DNA of 64,000 nucleotides from Trematomus loennbergii (taxonomy: Eukaryota; Chordata; Actinopteri; Perciformes; Nototheniidae): the NCBI GenBank assembly GCA_012861695.1, contig JAAOOA010000033.1, forward strand, positions 22,439,434-22,503,433, given 5' to 3'. A model generated the notes under the pieces. That model saw only the letters and a list, made by a program, of their open reading frames with translations. It was not told the origin of the DNA and ran no database searches. Below are positions 56,095 through 64,000 of the stretch, in pieces. Numbering within the stretch: position 1 is the stretch's first letter; the number at the start of each line of letters is the position of its first letter. The translations under genes were made by a program, and so were the position numbers.

Positions 56095-57850
56095 TTTTAT
56101 TTAACCTTTATTTAACCAGATAAAAACATTGAGATAAAATCTCATTTTCAATGCTGACCTGGCCAAGAAGGCAGCAACGTTACACATAACACATAACACA
56201 ACATATAAAATACAGAGAACATAACAAAGAAACAAAAGACGAAAAAGCAGTCACTACATTGTGCACATTAGGACAATAAAAAAAGTACACTACTTGTTAC
56301 TGCAAGAGCAGCTGGTGGTGAGGACTTCAGACAACTTCAATTTAAAACATGATATAGAGACAAGTGCCCTCAGTTTAAGGCGTGATTGAAGGTCATTCCA
56401 AGACCAAGGACCATAATAAGAAAGACTCCTTTTTCCAGCCTCAGTCCGTACAGTAGGTACCTGGAACCGTATCCAGGCACTAGATCTGAGGTTGTAAGAG
56501 TCACAAACTGGGGCAAATCTGACACATATGTAGAGTGGAAGGTTACCTAAAATGGCTTTATACATTAATAAAAACCAGTGCTGCATCCTACGCATAGTAA
56601 GTGAGGACCATCCAGTTAGGCTATACAGTGTGCAATGATGAGTCCTATAGGGTGCATTTGATATATAACGCAGTGCAGCATGGTAAAGTGGGTCAAGTTT
56701 GGCCAAAACAGTGGGACAGGCAAATCTATAAATGGTATCACCGTAGTCCAGCTGGGACAGGAATAAGCCAGAGACCAACCTTTTACGGGATGAAATTGAA
56801 AAACAACATTTAAATCTGAAAAGGAAGCCAAGAGTGAATTTCAATTTCTTTGTTAAAACTTCAATATGGTGTTTAAAGTTCAGATTACTGTCCAACCAAA
56901 AGCCCAGATATTTGTAGGTATCAACAAACTCAACAGAAACGCCATCAAGGGTGTCAATGGAGAGGCAAGAGGAGGATGCTGACTTGGGAGCAAAAAGCAT
57001 TGCTTTGGTTTTCTTACTGTTCAATAGCAGTTTAGAATCAAGAAGCGCATGATGCAGCGTGATAAAATCTGATTTTAAATTGGCAACGGCCATATCCAGA
57101 GAAGGAGCACACGAGTATACAATAGTGTCATCAGCATACATATGATAGGTAGAAAATTGCATCTGATTACAAATATTGTTTACATATAATAAAAAGAGCA
57201 AGGGCCCCAAGATAGAGCCCTGTGGAACTCCCTTCTCCAAGGTGACAGGGTCAGAGACAGTACTACCCAACCTGATGCATTGAGTACGGTCGGTTAGATA
57301 ACTCTGAAACCAGCAAATGGCATTGTGACCGAAACGAGACACCAACATAACATTAGACATAATGTGGTGATCTACAGTGTCAAATGCTTTGGCTAGGTCA
57401 ATAAACAATGCAACACAAACTGATTTCTTATCCAAAGCAGCCTTAATATCGTCTAAGACTTTCAGACTGGCAGTCACAGTACTGTGCTTTGATCTGAATC
57501 CAGATTGCATAGGGTTAAGGATGTTGTGTGAATTTAAAAAAAGTTTTAGCTGAGTAGAAACAAGGGACTCAAGAATCTTTGATAACACAGAAAGATTTGA
57601 GATAGGACGATAGATATTCAACTCCGTGGGATCACCAGCTTTCAAGAGGGGCGATACCAGAGCTTGCTTCCACACAGCTGGCAGTGTGTGAGTGGACAGG
57701 GAGAGATTAAAAATATCAGTTACTGGTTGTGCTATCATCTGAGCTGCAATTTTTAAAAAGAACGGGTCAAGGCCGTCAGGCCCGGCAGACTTTTTAGGAT
57801 CAATGAGTGCAAACCCTGTAAGACTTCAGAGACCGAGAAATAAGCGAAAT
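56095..57850 (-). mobile_element. 5'-truncated LINE (L2/CR1-type)
   Basis: The insertion lies antisense in a Ginger-gene intron. The 3' end near 56095 has TTTATTTAACCTTTATTTAA and CTGACCTGGCCAAGAAGGCA, a fish LINE 3'-end sequence. The 5' end is truncated within the reverse transcriptase at about 57850. Confidence 0.8.
56290..57738 (-). CDS. LINE reverse transcriptase (partial ORF2), open for 482 codons
   Basis: Copies element RNA into DNA at the target site. Blocks in order: LVSPLLKAGDPTELNIYRPI, VCVALFIDLAKAFDTVDH, LEKGVPQGSILGPLLFLLYV, YHMYADDTIVY (YADD catalytic site), LLLNSKKTKAMLF and YKYLGFWLDSNLNFKHHI. It ends with the thumb and C-terminal part (PWSWNDLQSRLKLR). These are L2/CR1/Jockey-type RT features. 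The frame continues upstream of the first ATG (DPKKSAGPDGLDPFFLK) to a one-base slip near 57800. The endonuclease domain is missing through 5' truncation. The long open frame suggests a young insertion, younger than the broken gene around it. Confidence 0.9.
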   Translation of the reverse strand: MIAQPVTDIFNLSLSTHTLPAVWKQALVSPLLKAGDPTELNIYRPISNLSVLSKILESLVSTQLKLFLNSHNILNPMQSGFRSKHSTVTASLKVLDDIKAALDKKSVCVALFIDLAKAFDTVDHHIMSNVMLVSRFGHNAICWFQSYLTDRTQCIRLGSTVSDPVTLEKGVPQGSILGPLLFLLYVNNICNQMQFSTYHMYADDTIVYSCAPSLDMAVANLKSDFITLHHALLDSKLLLNSKKTKAMLFAPKSASSSCLSIDTLDGVSVEFVDTYKYLGFWLDSNLNFKHHIEVLTKKLKFTLGFLFRFKCCFSISSRKRLVSGLFLSQLDYGDTIYRFACPTVLAKLDPLYHAALRYISNAPYRTHHCTLYSLTGWSSLTMRRMQHWFLLMYKAILGNLPLYICVRFAPVCDSYNLRSSAWIRFQVPTVRTEAGKRSLSYYGPWSWNDLQSRLKLRALVSISCFKLKLSEVLTTSCSCSNK

Positions 57851-58250
57851 CAAAAACAATAAATGTGTGTTTTGTGTGTAGAGCATTGGTCCGCAAGAGG
57901 TGTCCGGCAATAGGGAGATGGGCATGCGCAACCGTTGCTCACCCTAAGCAACAGGACTCGGCATCATGTGGGGTGTTTGTGTGCAAGGTAAACATTTGAT
58001 TATATCTGTTGCTATTTCTCATTATTAAAAAGTGCTCCAAATTATACTTATCGGACACTTTTTAGCTTGCAGAGCAGAGATTGTCTGGCCAAACAGTCGA
58101 CTACCCTGTTGACCAGAAGGGTGTGGCCATGTTGCGGCTGGACATGGCAATGTCTCTGGTGACAAATTCAGGTATACAGAACTCAAATACAGAAGGTATA
58201 CTTGAATGTGTCTATATTGCCATTAAACTACATTATCTTATTGTTTACAG

Positions 58251-58790
58251 ATGACCTATCCCAGCTCTGCAGGGCTTGTGGGGAGCTCAGCTCGGTGGCT
58301 GACATTGATACGTGGGTATGTAGAGAAACTCATGTCCTGACCAACCTTCTGCTGGAAGACTGGGATGCACCTTGGATAGGTTACCTCAACATCACTGGGT
58401 GAACACTCACTATCACACAGCTATTGAAAATGTATAGTTTAATTCACCTAACTTGCATGTCTTTGCACTTTCGGTGGGCACTGGAGCAGCTGAAGGATCA
58501 TACCACAGACTCCAAACAGAAAGGACCACAGCTAAGATGTTAACCCTATATCTGACACCCATTGCCATACTATGTAAAGAAATAATGTCTAAGGAAGTTA
58601 AAACGGCTTCATTTTACATCCTAATCAGGATGATTGATGTGAACCTGACAAAATGTTTGACAGTATTCTAAGGTATTTATCTTTTTCCCTGTCAGATTGA
58701 GTGCACCACCTGTCAAATGTGGTATCACGTTGGATGCATGGGACTGCCCTCCACAGAGGATGAGTATTTTGCCCTGCATGCAAGTCTTGA
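58251..58790 (+). pseudogene. PHD-finger exons of the Ginger gene
   Basis: Exon 58251-58315 reads LCRACGELSSVADIDTW and exon 58696-58790 reads IECTTCQMWYHVGCMGLPS, then, one base out of frame, EYFCPACKS and a stop. Together these are the C4HC3 zinc ligands of a PHD finger, a module that commonly reads histone H3 tails. A single missing T near 58770 removes the last Cys pair from the frame. This is the C-terminus of the transposase. Confidence 0.78.
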
Positions 58791-58794
58791 GTAC

Positions 58795-59150
58795 AACCTG
58801 CCTCAGGAGCTGCTGATCCAGTTCTACTCTTTCTACTTTCAACTCTGTCTACCCATAATCCCCCCCCTCTCAATCAACTTCATCTTGACTGCCTTTTCTG
58901 TTTATTTTATTTGACTATATTCATTTGTTTGCCTGTCCTTGTTTGTCTACCCTCCATCATACTGTAAAGCGAGTTTGAGTTGAAGAAAAGCGGTATATAA
59001 ATATAATGTATTATTATTATTATTATTACTCTGCAATAATCCAGTCTGTTCTCTGTACATCCATCGCTGTGTGGTTTGGATCCCAACAGGACAGAAAAAG
59101 GCTATATTCCTTGTATGTGTACACATGCCAAATAAAGCTGATACTGAATC
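58795..59150 (+). repeat. LINE/SINE tail and small RT-derived fragment
   Basis: The piece ending GAAAAGCGGTATATAAATAT and ATT repeats (to 59030) is a LINE-type 3' tail. It is followed by a fragment reading AIIQSVLCTSIAVWFGSQQD and a GCCAAATAAAGCTGATACTG end, similar to the extreme C-terminus and 3' end of fish LINEs of the Rex type. Confidence 0.5.
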
Positions 59151-59916
59151 ATTACTATCATTGTTGTTGTCTTTCCTTTTGTCACACTAATGAGTAAGTC
59201 TATCTACTGTACTATACAGAAGCAAAGCTTGCATTGCATATTAGAACATGAATTTGGCCACTGTTATTATAGTTGCAATATGTAAAATTAGCCCTTAGCA
59301 CACCATAGGGGACGTGATGCCTATGCTGTAAAGTATTTTATTTTGGTGAGTCTGTCGCAAGACAGAAAAGACAGCCAGTATTGCTAGAATATAAACCTTT
59401 TTTAAAATTGCATTCTGTTTCTAGCGCAACAGCTTTGATCCAGGTTTACATCCTATCAGCTACTGCATTAGCAGACATAGCAACAGGAAATGGGGGCCTA
59501 TTAAAAAAGTTAGTGTTTAAAAATGTCTATATTGTGAGGCTAAATATTATATTATAGCATAATGTTGCATGGCAAATGTAACGACACACATGGCCTGATT
59601 TGCATATTGGAACTTTATGTGTGCACTAGAACACATTTATATGTACAATTAACAGTTATCACAACATAATGTGGGCTCGCAGGCTGATAAACTAGGATAT
59701 CTGATCTCGGTGGGTCTTAATGAGGCTTGATACAGACCTCAGTCAGTAGCCTATACTATTTCTAAGCAAATGCCTACTATAATATGTATATTATAAGTGT
59801 AGATTCATTCGCTCACATTATAAATGATGGTCGGGTTGCATCTTTCTGGAACTTTTTAACAAGGTTATAATGCAAAATATTAAAGTCTAGTGGTGTACAG
59901 TATAACTTTGTGTAGA

Positions 59917-61650
59917 TCCGTGGCGCACTAGTAACGCGCAGGGCCCGAGTGATTTTTGCTGTTGGGACTCGGGTTTGAGTCCAGCATGAACTTTTTGTTA
60001 TTTTCATGTCGATGGACACTGAATATTACGTTTGAATAGAGGACTCCTAATATTGTTTGCCGAGACCAACATTAATGACCCATCAGCATTTTAAAGTCTT
60101 ACCCCTAGATTCCACCGGGTCCGTCTGCGCCGCGTTGCGGTTTTGGTCCGGCCTCCTCCGGCGTCATACCCTACCAGGCGCGTTTCAGAAGCATTTCAGA
60201 AGCGGAGCGTCTTGCCTGCCGGCTCGCAGTTTTTGTTGATTTGGGCATATTTCCTGGACAGGCTACTTTGTACAGACAAAGTTAATAATAACTGTAATAT
60301 TCCAGTTATAAACGACATGAATCAAAGATGTGTTGCTGTATTTTAGTGGTAAAAAAATGCATTCATTATCATAATTATTCTATATATATAATTTACACAG
60401 TGCCTGTAAACCGGAGGAGAACGCTGGCATTTCTCCTCCTACTGAAAGACTACGGAGGGATAGGGTCTGCAAAATTAGTTGTGTGTGTGTATATATCTAT
60501 ATATATAATATGCTATATATAGCTCTGAAAGTTCCACTTCCTGCCTGCCCGACCTTACGTTACGGCTGCGCCGCGACAAAAATAGGATTCGATCCTAATT
60601 TTAGAGGAGCCCTGTGCCGAGCCGCTTCTGGGACGCTTCTGAGCCGTAACGCGCCGCGTGTGGTGGAATAACACCCATTGACTAGAGTGGCCGCGATCGC
60701 CGTGAGCACCGCGGCGCAGCCGTAACGCGCCTGTAACGCGCCGCAGACGGACCCGGTGGAATCTAGGGGTAAGTATCCCTGCACATGCAGCAATGACATT
60801 TCTGCTGCTATCTTTGCAAAACGAGTTAACAGTCACATCTTATCTGGATGAGTGCTGCAGAATACAGTTTTTATAAGGGATAAATGTGTGTGTAGTCTTT
60901 CATATTAAACATGATCGCTGGTAGATAGCCACAGAAGTCTTAACACAGTTTAACCTGGGTGGATCACAGTTTAACATGGGCGGGTCCCAGTTCCCTGGGC
61001 GGATCGCCGTTTACCTGAGCGGGTCACAGTTTAACACAGATGAAGACTTCTCCACGCTGCGTTCAAACTGTGAGTAAACACCGTGTGCTTCACTTGGAGG
61101 CTGTCTGAAGGTGTACACAGGTCTCAGATGGACTTAGTATCACATTAGGAACGATATTCAGTGATAAATCGGGCAACAATAGCTGGTTTTAATGATTATT
61201 CGAGCGGATCACAGCTTACCACAGCTGAGGAGTTCTCCACGCTGCTTTCAAACTGTGAGTAAACAACGTAAGCTTCACTTGGAGGCTATCTGAAGGTGTA
61301 CACAGGTCTCAGATGGACTTGGTATCACATTAAGAACGATATTCAGTAATAAGTCTGGCAACAATAGCTGGTTTAAATGATTTATTGTAGCTCGCAATGT
61401 TTTGAACAGACATCCCCAGTCAACTCGTTTCTTTTTTTGTAGTCCTCGCTGTTCGCGTCCGGATATCGCCATCGTAACCACAACCTCACACACTGGTACT
61501 GAATGTGCATCAAAGTCTTCCTACCGAGCCAAATATACCAAAAGATTTATGTAAACGACAGAAGAAGCGATCAAAATGTGTATTTCAGTCGAAGGCCACG
61601 CCCCTCACATCTGTGCCCCAGTTGATCGGGAAACCAGTTAATCCGGAACA
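59917..61650 (-). repeat. Right inverted arm of the Ginger1-like element
   Basis: Reverse match of the left arm. It is interrupted by the MITE at 60102-60769 and carries an extra tandem copy of about 180 bp (61028-61195 against 61210-61380; each begins near CTTCTCCACGCTGC and contains CTTCACTTGGAGGC and GGTGTACACAGGTCTCAGAT). The inner end, 59917-59990, has a tRNA-like A box (CGTGGCGCACTAGTAACGC) and B box (GGTTTGAGTCC). Confidence 0.88.
60102..60769 (+). mobile_element. CCCCTAGATTCCACC MITE, complete copy
   Basis: Perfect inverted termini of at least 28 bp starting CCCCTAGATTCCACCGGGTC. Flanks are TTA (60099-60101) and TAA (60770-60772). The left arm of the Ginger element shows the empty site (AGTCTAAGCATCC in reverse, near 51128). 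The size (668 bp) and 3-bp TWA-like target fit PIF/Harbinger-type MITEs. Confidence 0.92.
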
Positions 61651-61860
61651 CCGGCCCTGGTACCAGGCCTCAAGAGCCTTTCTTGTGCTGGCAGACACAT
61701 AGAAACAAATTGGCGGGGCGCACTTCGCACGCGCACACACTAAAAAATGTCACGCGCTCCGCGCTCACATTATGCTGGACCCACGTGCCTTAGCACCGCT
61801 GCTATGACTCCATCCTAGGGGAAACACTGGGTTGAGGCAAGCTCACTCCCACATCCTGAG

Positions 61861-62175
61861 TTGGTGTCCACAGAAGTGCAGTGGAAGGGTACCCTGTATA
61901 GGAAGGGCTCCTTTCTATGCATTAAGAATGAAGACTCAGTTGAATTTGGACAAATCGAGCTCATTCTGATGAAGGGAAACAAGTATGTGTACTTTCTGGT
62001 GACACCACACTTTTTATCCTATCTGGCAGAATATGGCCTCTATAACGTTGGAGAAGCAGCTAGACAAATGGTTTGCATCAATGCTGAACAGTGTTTGGAC
62101 TTTTATCCACTAGCTGCATATAGTCTATGTGGAATGACAGTCTTGTCCCTTAAACACAGTGTTCTGGATCAGTAG
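61861..62175 (+). CDS. Unrecognised ORF, 104 codons, probably a transposon-linked fragment
   Basis: The frame starts MVSTEVQWKGTLYRKGSFLC and ends YSLCGMTVLSLKHSVLDQ. It is open upstream of the ATG for several codons (the residue before is in frame), so the true start may be lost. The text has beta-rich spacing and an FGQIELILMKGNKYVYFLV core. I have the impression that similar short C-terminal pieces recur in uncharacterised teleost proteins linked to repeats, but I cannot name a family. No splice or domain signal assigns a function. Confidence 0.35.
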   Translation: MVSTEVQWKGTLYRKGSFLCIKNEDSVEFGQIELILMKGNKYVYFLVTPHFLSYLAEYGLYNVGEAARQMVCINAEQCLDFYPLAAYSLCGMTVLSLKHSVLDQ

Positions 62176-62439
62176 CTTACTGATTTAGCCACTGAAGACT
62201 TATGGGGTAGCATACTGTATTCGTTAGGACTGGGAATCTCACACGTCTATTTGATCTTGATTGTTGTAGTCATGATTTAATTCATAATCGATTCAGTGCA
62301 TACATTAGATTCCAGATAGTAGTTTGAGTTATTTTTGTATTAGGACTGCATTAGGCATATATAGCTCATATCTAGTAAAGGCATATATAGGCTAGCTCTT
62401 TAATACAAAGTATTCTCTTATTCACCCATTCACTCACTG

Positions 62440-62840
62440 TTACGAACTCAGACACTTAGGATGTAGGACCCAATTGCACGACCCGGGAGACAGAGGTAAA
62501 GTACTTGTAAGATACTTTATTTTCCAAATACAGCAATGAACAACAAAAAAGGTAACTATCAAATCTCTAACCGAGATGACAAAAATAGAGGAACAAAATG
62601 AAAGCGCTCACGTAGTGAGGAATCAAACTTTACTAGAGCACAAAGAGCATAGACCTGACCATAGCAAGAGACAATACGAACTGACAAAGAACACTTGGGA
62701 GACAGGGGAATATAAGCACAGGGTAACTAGACACAGGTGGGACCAATCAGGGGCGGGGCTGACATTGATGAGCACAGGAGACACAGGTGAAAATAATCAG
62801 GAAGCCTGGAATGAGAGAAAGCAAACGTAAATAACATGCA
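62440..62840. repeat. Probable dispersed repeat
   Basis: Text such as CACTTAGGATGTAGGACCCA, GTAAGATACTTTATTTTCCA and CAATCAGGGGCGGGGCTGAC has the look of a dispersed teleost repeat. The ORF through it (62576-62830) is lysine/glutamate-rich without a recognisable domain and is not called as a gene. Confidence 0.4.
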
Positions 62841-63049
62841 TCTCTCTAGCATTTCTGTCGGTGCACAACACTCACACACACTGATGGCAGGGCAAAGTGC
62901 CAGGATCAGGATTAGGAGTTAGCCATTCAGTGTCTTCGACACACTGGAGTCCGCATCAAAACAAGAACCTTCAGATTACCATACAACAGCTGTGCCTCAG
63001 CCTACAAAACCCCAGGTCAGCCAATAAAATGTATTTCACATTGAACTAC

Positions 63050-63200
63050 CATTAGGGATGGGTATCTTTAAGGTTTCAACGGTACTACTACTTTTATCGA
63101 TACCGCTTATCCATCCGGTCTTTTAACGGTACTTTTATCTGTTCTTTTGGAGAGAAAAAATAAGGTAAACTAACTAAACAAATTGTGAACAAAACTAACA
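63050..63200. repeat. Repeat with GGGATGGGTATC end
   Basis: TTAGGGATGGGTATCTTTAA, TTTATCGATACCGCTTATCC and TTTAACGGTAC motifs belong to a common fish MITE-like repeat. Only one end is clear. Confidence 0.4.
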
Positions 63201-63839
63201 TTTATTTTTATTTAAATGAAATACATAATATTTCACATCAAAGAAAACAACAGTGTTTTAACTAATTGTATTAAATAATCTGATGACAGAATTGTAAATA
63301 GAATAGCTGAAACTTGTTAGAAATTAAAATCAATGTTTTATAGCATAATTTAGTCGAAAACATACCGTCAGCTGTTTTATCCTGAAAAAACGGAAGTTCT
63401 CGTAAAATCTCAATGCCAAGCTTTTATTCTGAAAATCTTTCATCTCCGGTTAGCATTTAGCATGTGGCTAATATTACGTTTTCTAGAAATGTGAATGTAA
63501 AGTGAAAATGACACGGAATGTTGCACACCAAAACCTACTGATCTTAACACTACACCAGTCGAGATATTATAATTGCTGAATATTAAATGAAGGTACAGTT
63601 TATTTTAATACGTTTTGTTGACAGAAGTAGGTAGATATGAAGACTTCCGGGACTACAGTAAATGATAACTGCCGTAAATTATAACTGCTGAAAAGTACTC
63701 CTGGTATTACTAAAGAGGCTATTTACAGCCGTTATAATGCATTAAATAAAAAGTCATGAAAGAGAGTATGAGGAGATGAGGTGTGTGGAGTTATGCAATG
63801 AATGTACAACGTCTGAATCCTCTGTTATGCGCGATAACG

Positions 63840-64000
63840 GACATTGAAGACAGTGGAGGGAGGTCCCCCAGCAACGCGAACCGGCCCTTGAGGAGGAGCC
63901 AACAGAGGGGATATAACCAGCTGACGAGCGTTGTCTCGGAACTAGTCTTCACCCGGCGAGGCAACAGCTGCTGTCTCTCCTCTTACCCTCTGCTTGTTGT
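63840..64000 (+). promoter_or_regulatory. Possible promoter / first exon start at window edge
   Basis: GC-richer sequence with GGAGGAGCCAACAGAGGGGA, a GATATAA TATA-like motif at about 63909-63915 and downstream GC-rich text (GTCTTCACCCGGCGAGGCAA). It may be the 5' end of a gene or of a mobile element lying beyond the window. Weak evidence. Confidence 0.25.

Larger units (their letters stand above)
55413..57987 (+). pseudogene. Ulp1/SENP-type protease exons of the Ginger gene
   Basis: Four exons (55413-55522, 55692-55729, 55821-55909, 57882-57987) give, in order, IDSYLMTSLWEG, GAVCHHGHLTLI, IMYLKEKRSLYLDPFGATEA and HPKQQDSASCGVFVCK. These are the His, Asp, Gln and Cys blocks of C48 cysteine proteases, which cleave SUMO-like proteins from targets. 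The usual Trp after the catalytic His is Leu here (TTG for TGG). A frame slip near 55430 breaks the first of these exons. The intron 55910-57881 has been enlarged by a LINE. Confidence 0.8.
52152..58790 (+). pseudogene. Ginger1-like transposase gene: integrase + GPY/F + Ulp1 protease + PHD, broken
   Basis: Exons (GT/AG borders): 52152-52272, 52364-52514 plus 53439-53498 (split by a MITE), 53694-53765, 53857-54090, 54173-54239, 54390-54558, 54645-54926, 54982-55154 (frame uncertain), 55220-55338, 55413-55522, 55692-55729, 55821-55909, 57882-57987, 58066-58171, 58251-58315, 58696-58790. HHCC zinc segment: EEFHCSNIGGHCGVEKT ... AQCPQCQAK. Integrase core: FELVGMDLVGKLTV (Asp) and RLLTDQGSEFCNK (Asp); the Glu segment is deleted. 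GPY/F: DDWLGPFIILELEG. Ulp1: FLIDSYLMTSLWEG, CHHGHLTLI (His), SLYLDPFG (Asp), HPKQQDSASCGVFVCK (Gln, Cys). PHD: LCRACGEL...IECTTCQMWYHVGCMGLPS...FCPAC. The intact product would be about 700 aa. Lesions: MITE in exon 2, deletion with frameshift in exon 5, and frameshifts near 54855, 55430 and 58770. A retroviral pol is excluded: no RT, no paired LTRs, many introns. Confidence 0.87.
49512..61650 (+). mobile_element. Ginger1-like DNA transposon, 12.1 kb, with long inverted arms
   Basis: Termini are TGTTCCGGATTAACTGG and its exact reverse complement ending ACA. CCGG is duplicated on both sides (49508-49511, 61651-61654). As I recall the family description, Ginger1 elements encode a gypsy-type integrase, begin with TGT and duplicate CCGG or CCGT on insertion; all three hold here. 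The arms are 49512-51319 and 59917-61650. Between them lies one spliced gene on the plus strand (52152-58790) for integrase, Ulp1 protease and PHD finger. A solo LTR, two MITEs and a LINE have inserted later. The gene is broken, so this copy is immobile. Confidence 0.88.

Noticed and set aside
49512..61650. Host inverted segmental duplication
   Set aside because: The arms end exactly at TGT/ACA with CCGG on both outer sides, which fits transposon termini rather than a random duplication breakpoint.

Overview
This window looks like nuclear DNA of a ray-finned (teleost) fish. It has two spliced vertebrate genes with small conserved exons. Nearly everything else is transposable-element DNA of kinds typical of fish: PIF/Harbinger, hAT, DIRS, Tx1/L1- and L2-type LINEs, tRNA-derived SINEs, MITEs and a solo LTR. 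The host genes are a b3gat1-type beta-1,3-glucuronyltransferase (plus strand, 18.4-20.7 kb, four coding exons, one 2-nt frameshift) and a glb1l2-type beta-galactosidase-like gene (minus strand, 36.7-23.2 kb, 19 exons, open throughout, 635 aa). They lie tail to tail, as I recall B3GAT1 and GLB1L2 do in tetrapods, so this is a conserved syntenic pair.

Layout. 0-2.9 kb: decayed PIF/Harbinger transposon running off the left edge. 2.9-3.75 kb: SINEs and the end of a Tx1-type LINE. 4-17.7 kb: non-coding, with LINE debris, palindromes, a 1.26-kb foldback element and MITEs. 17.7-20.7 kb: b3gat1. 23.2-36.7 kb: glb1l2. A whole DIRS-type tyrosine-recombinase retrotransposon (28.8-33.8 kb) sits in one glb1l2 intron that was otherwise only about 80 bp long. 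38.7-49.3 kb: a multi-level nest of hAT, PIF/Harbinger and MITE elements. 49.5-61.65 kb: the most interesting object. 61.7-64 kb: an unrecognised ORF and repeats.

The main find is a 12.1-kb element at 49512-61650. It has long inverted arms of about 880 bp after later insertions and a duplication are subtracted. Its termini are TGT...ACA and it is flanked by a CCGG target duplication. Between the arms is a spliced, roughly 16-exon gene (52152-58790). It encodes, in order, an HHCC zinc-binding segment, a Ty3/gypsy-like DDE integrase core, a GPY/F segment, a Ulp1/SENP-type cysteine protease and a C-terminal PHD finger. This fits the Ginger1 class of cut-and-paste DNA transposons, which carry a gypsy-type integrase. 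The copy is dead: a MITE splits exon 2, the region of the catalytic Glu is deleted, and several frameshifts are present. A solo LTR, a MITE and a LINE have also landed in it. The two arms act as mutual empty sites, so later insertions can be delimited to the base.
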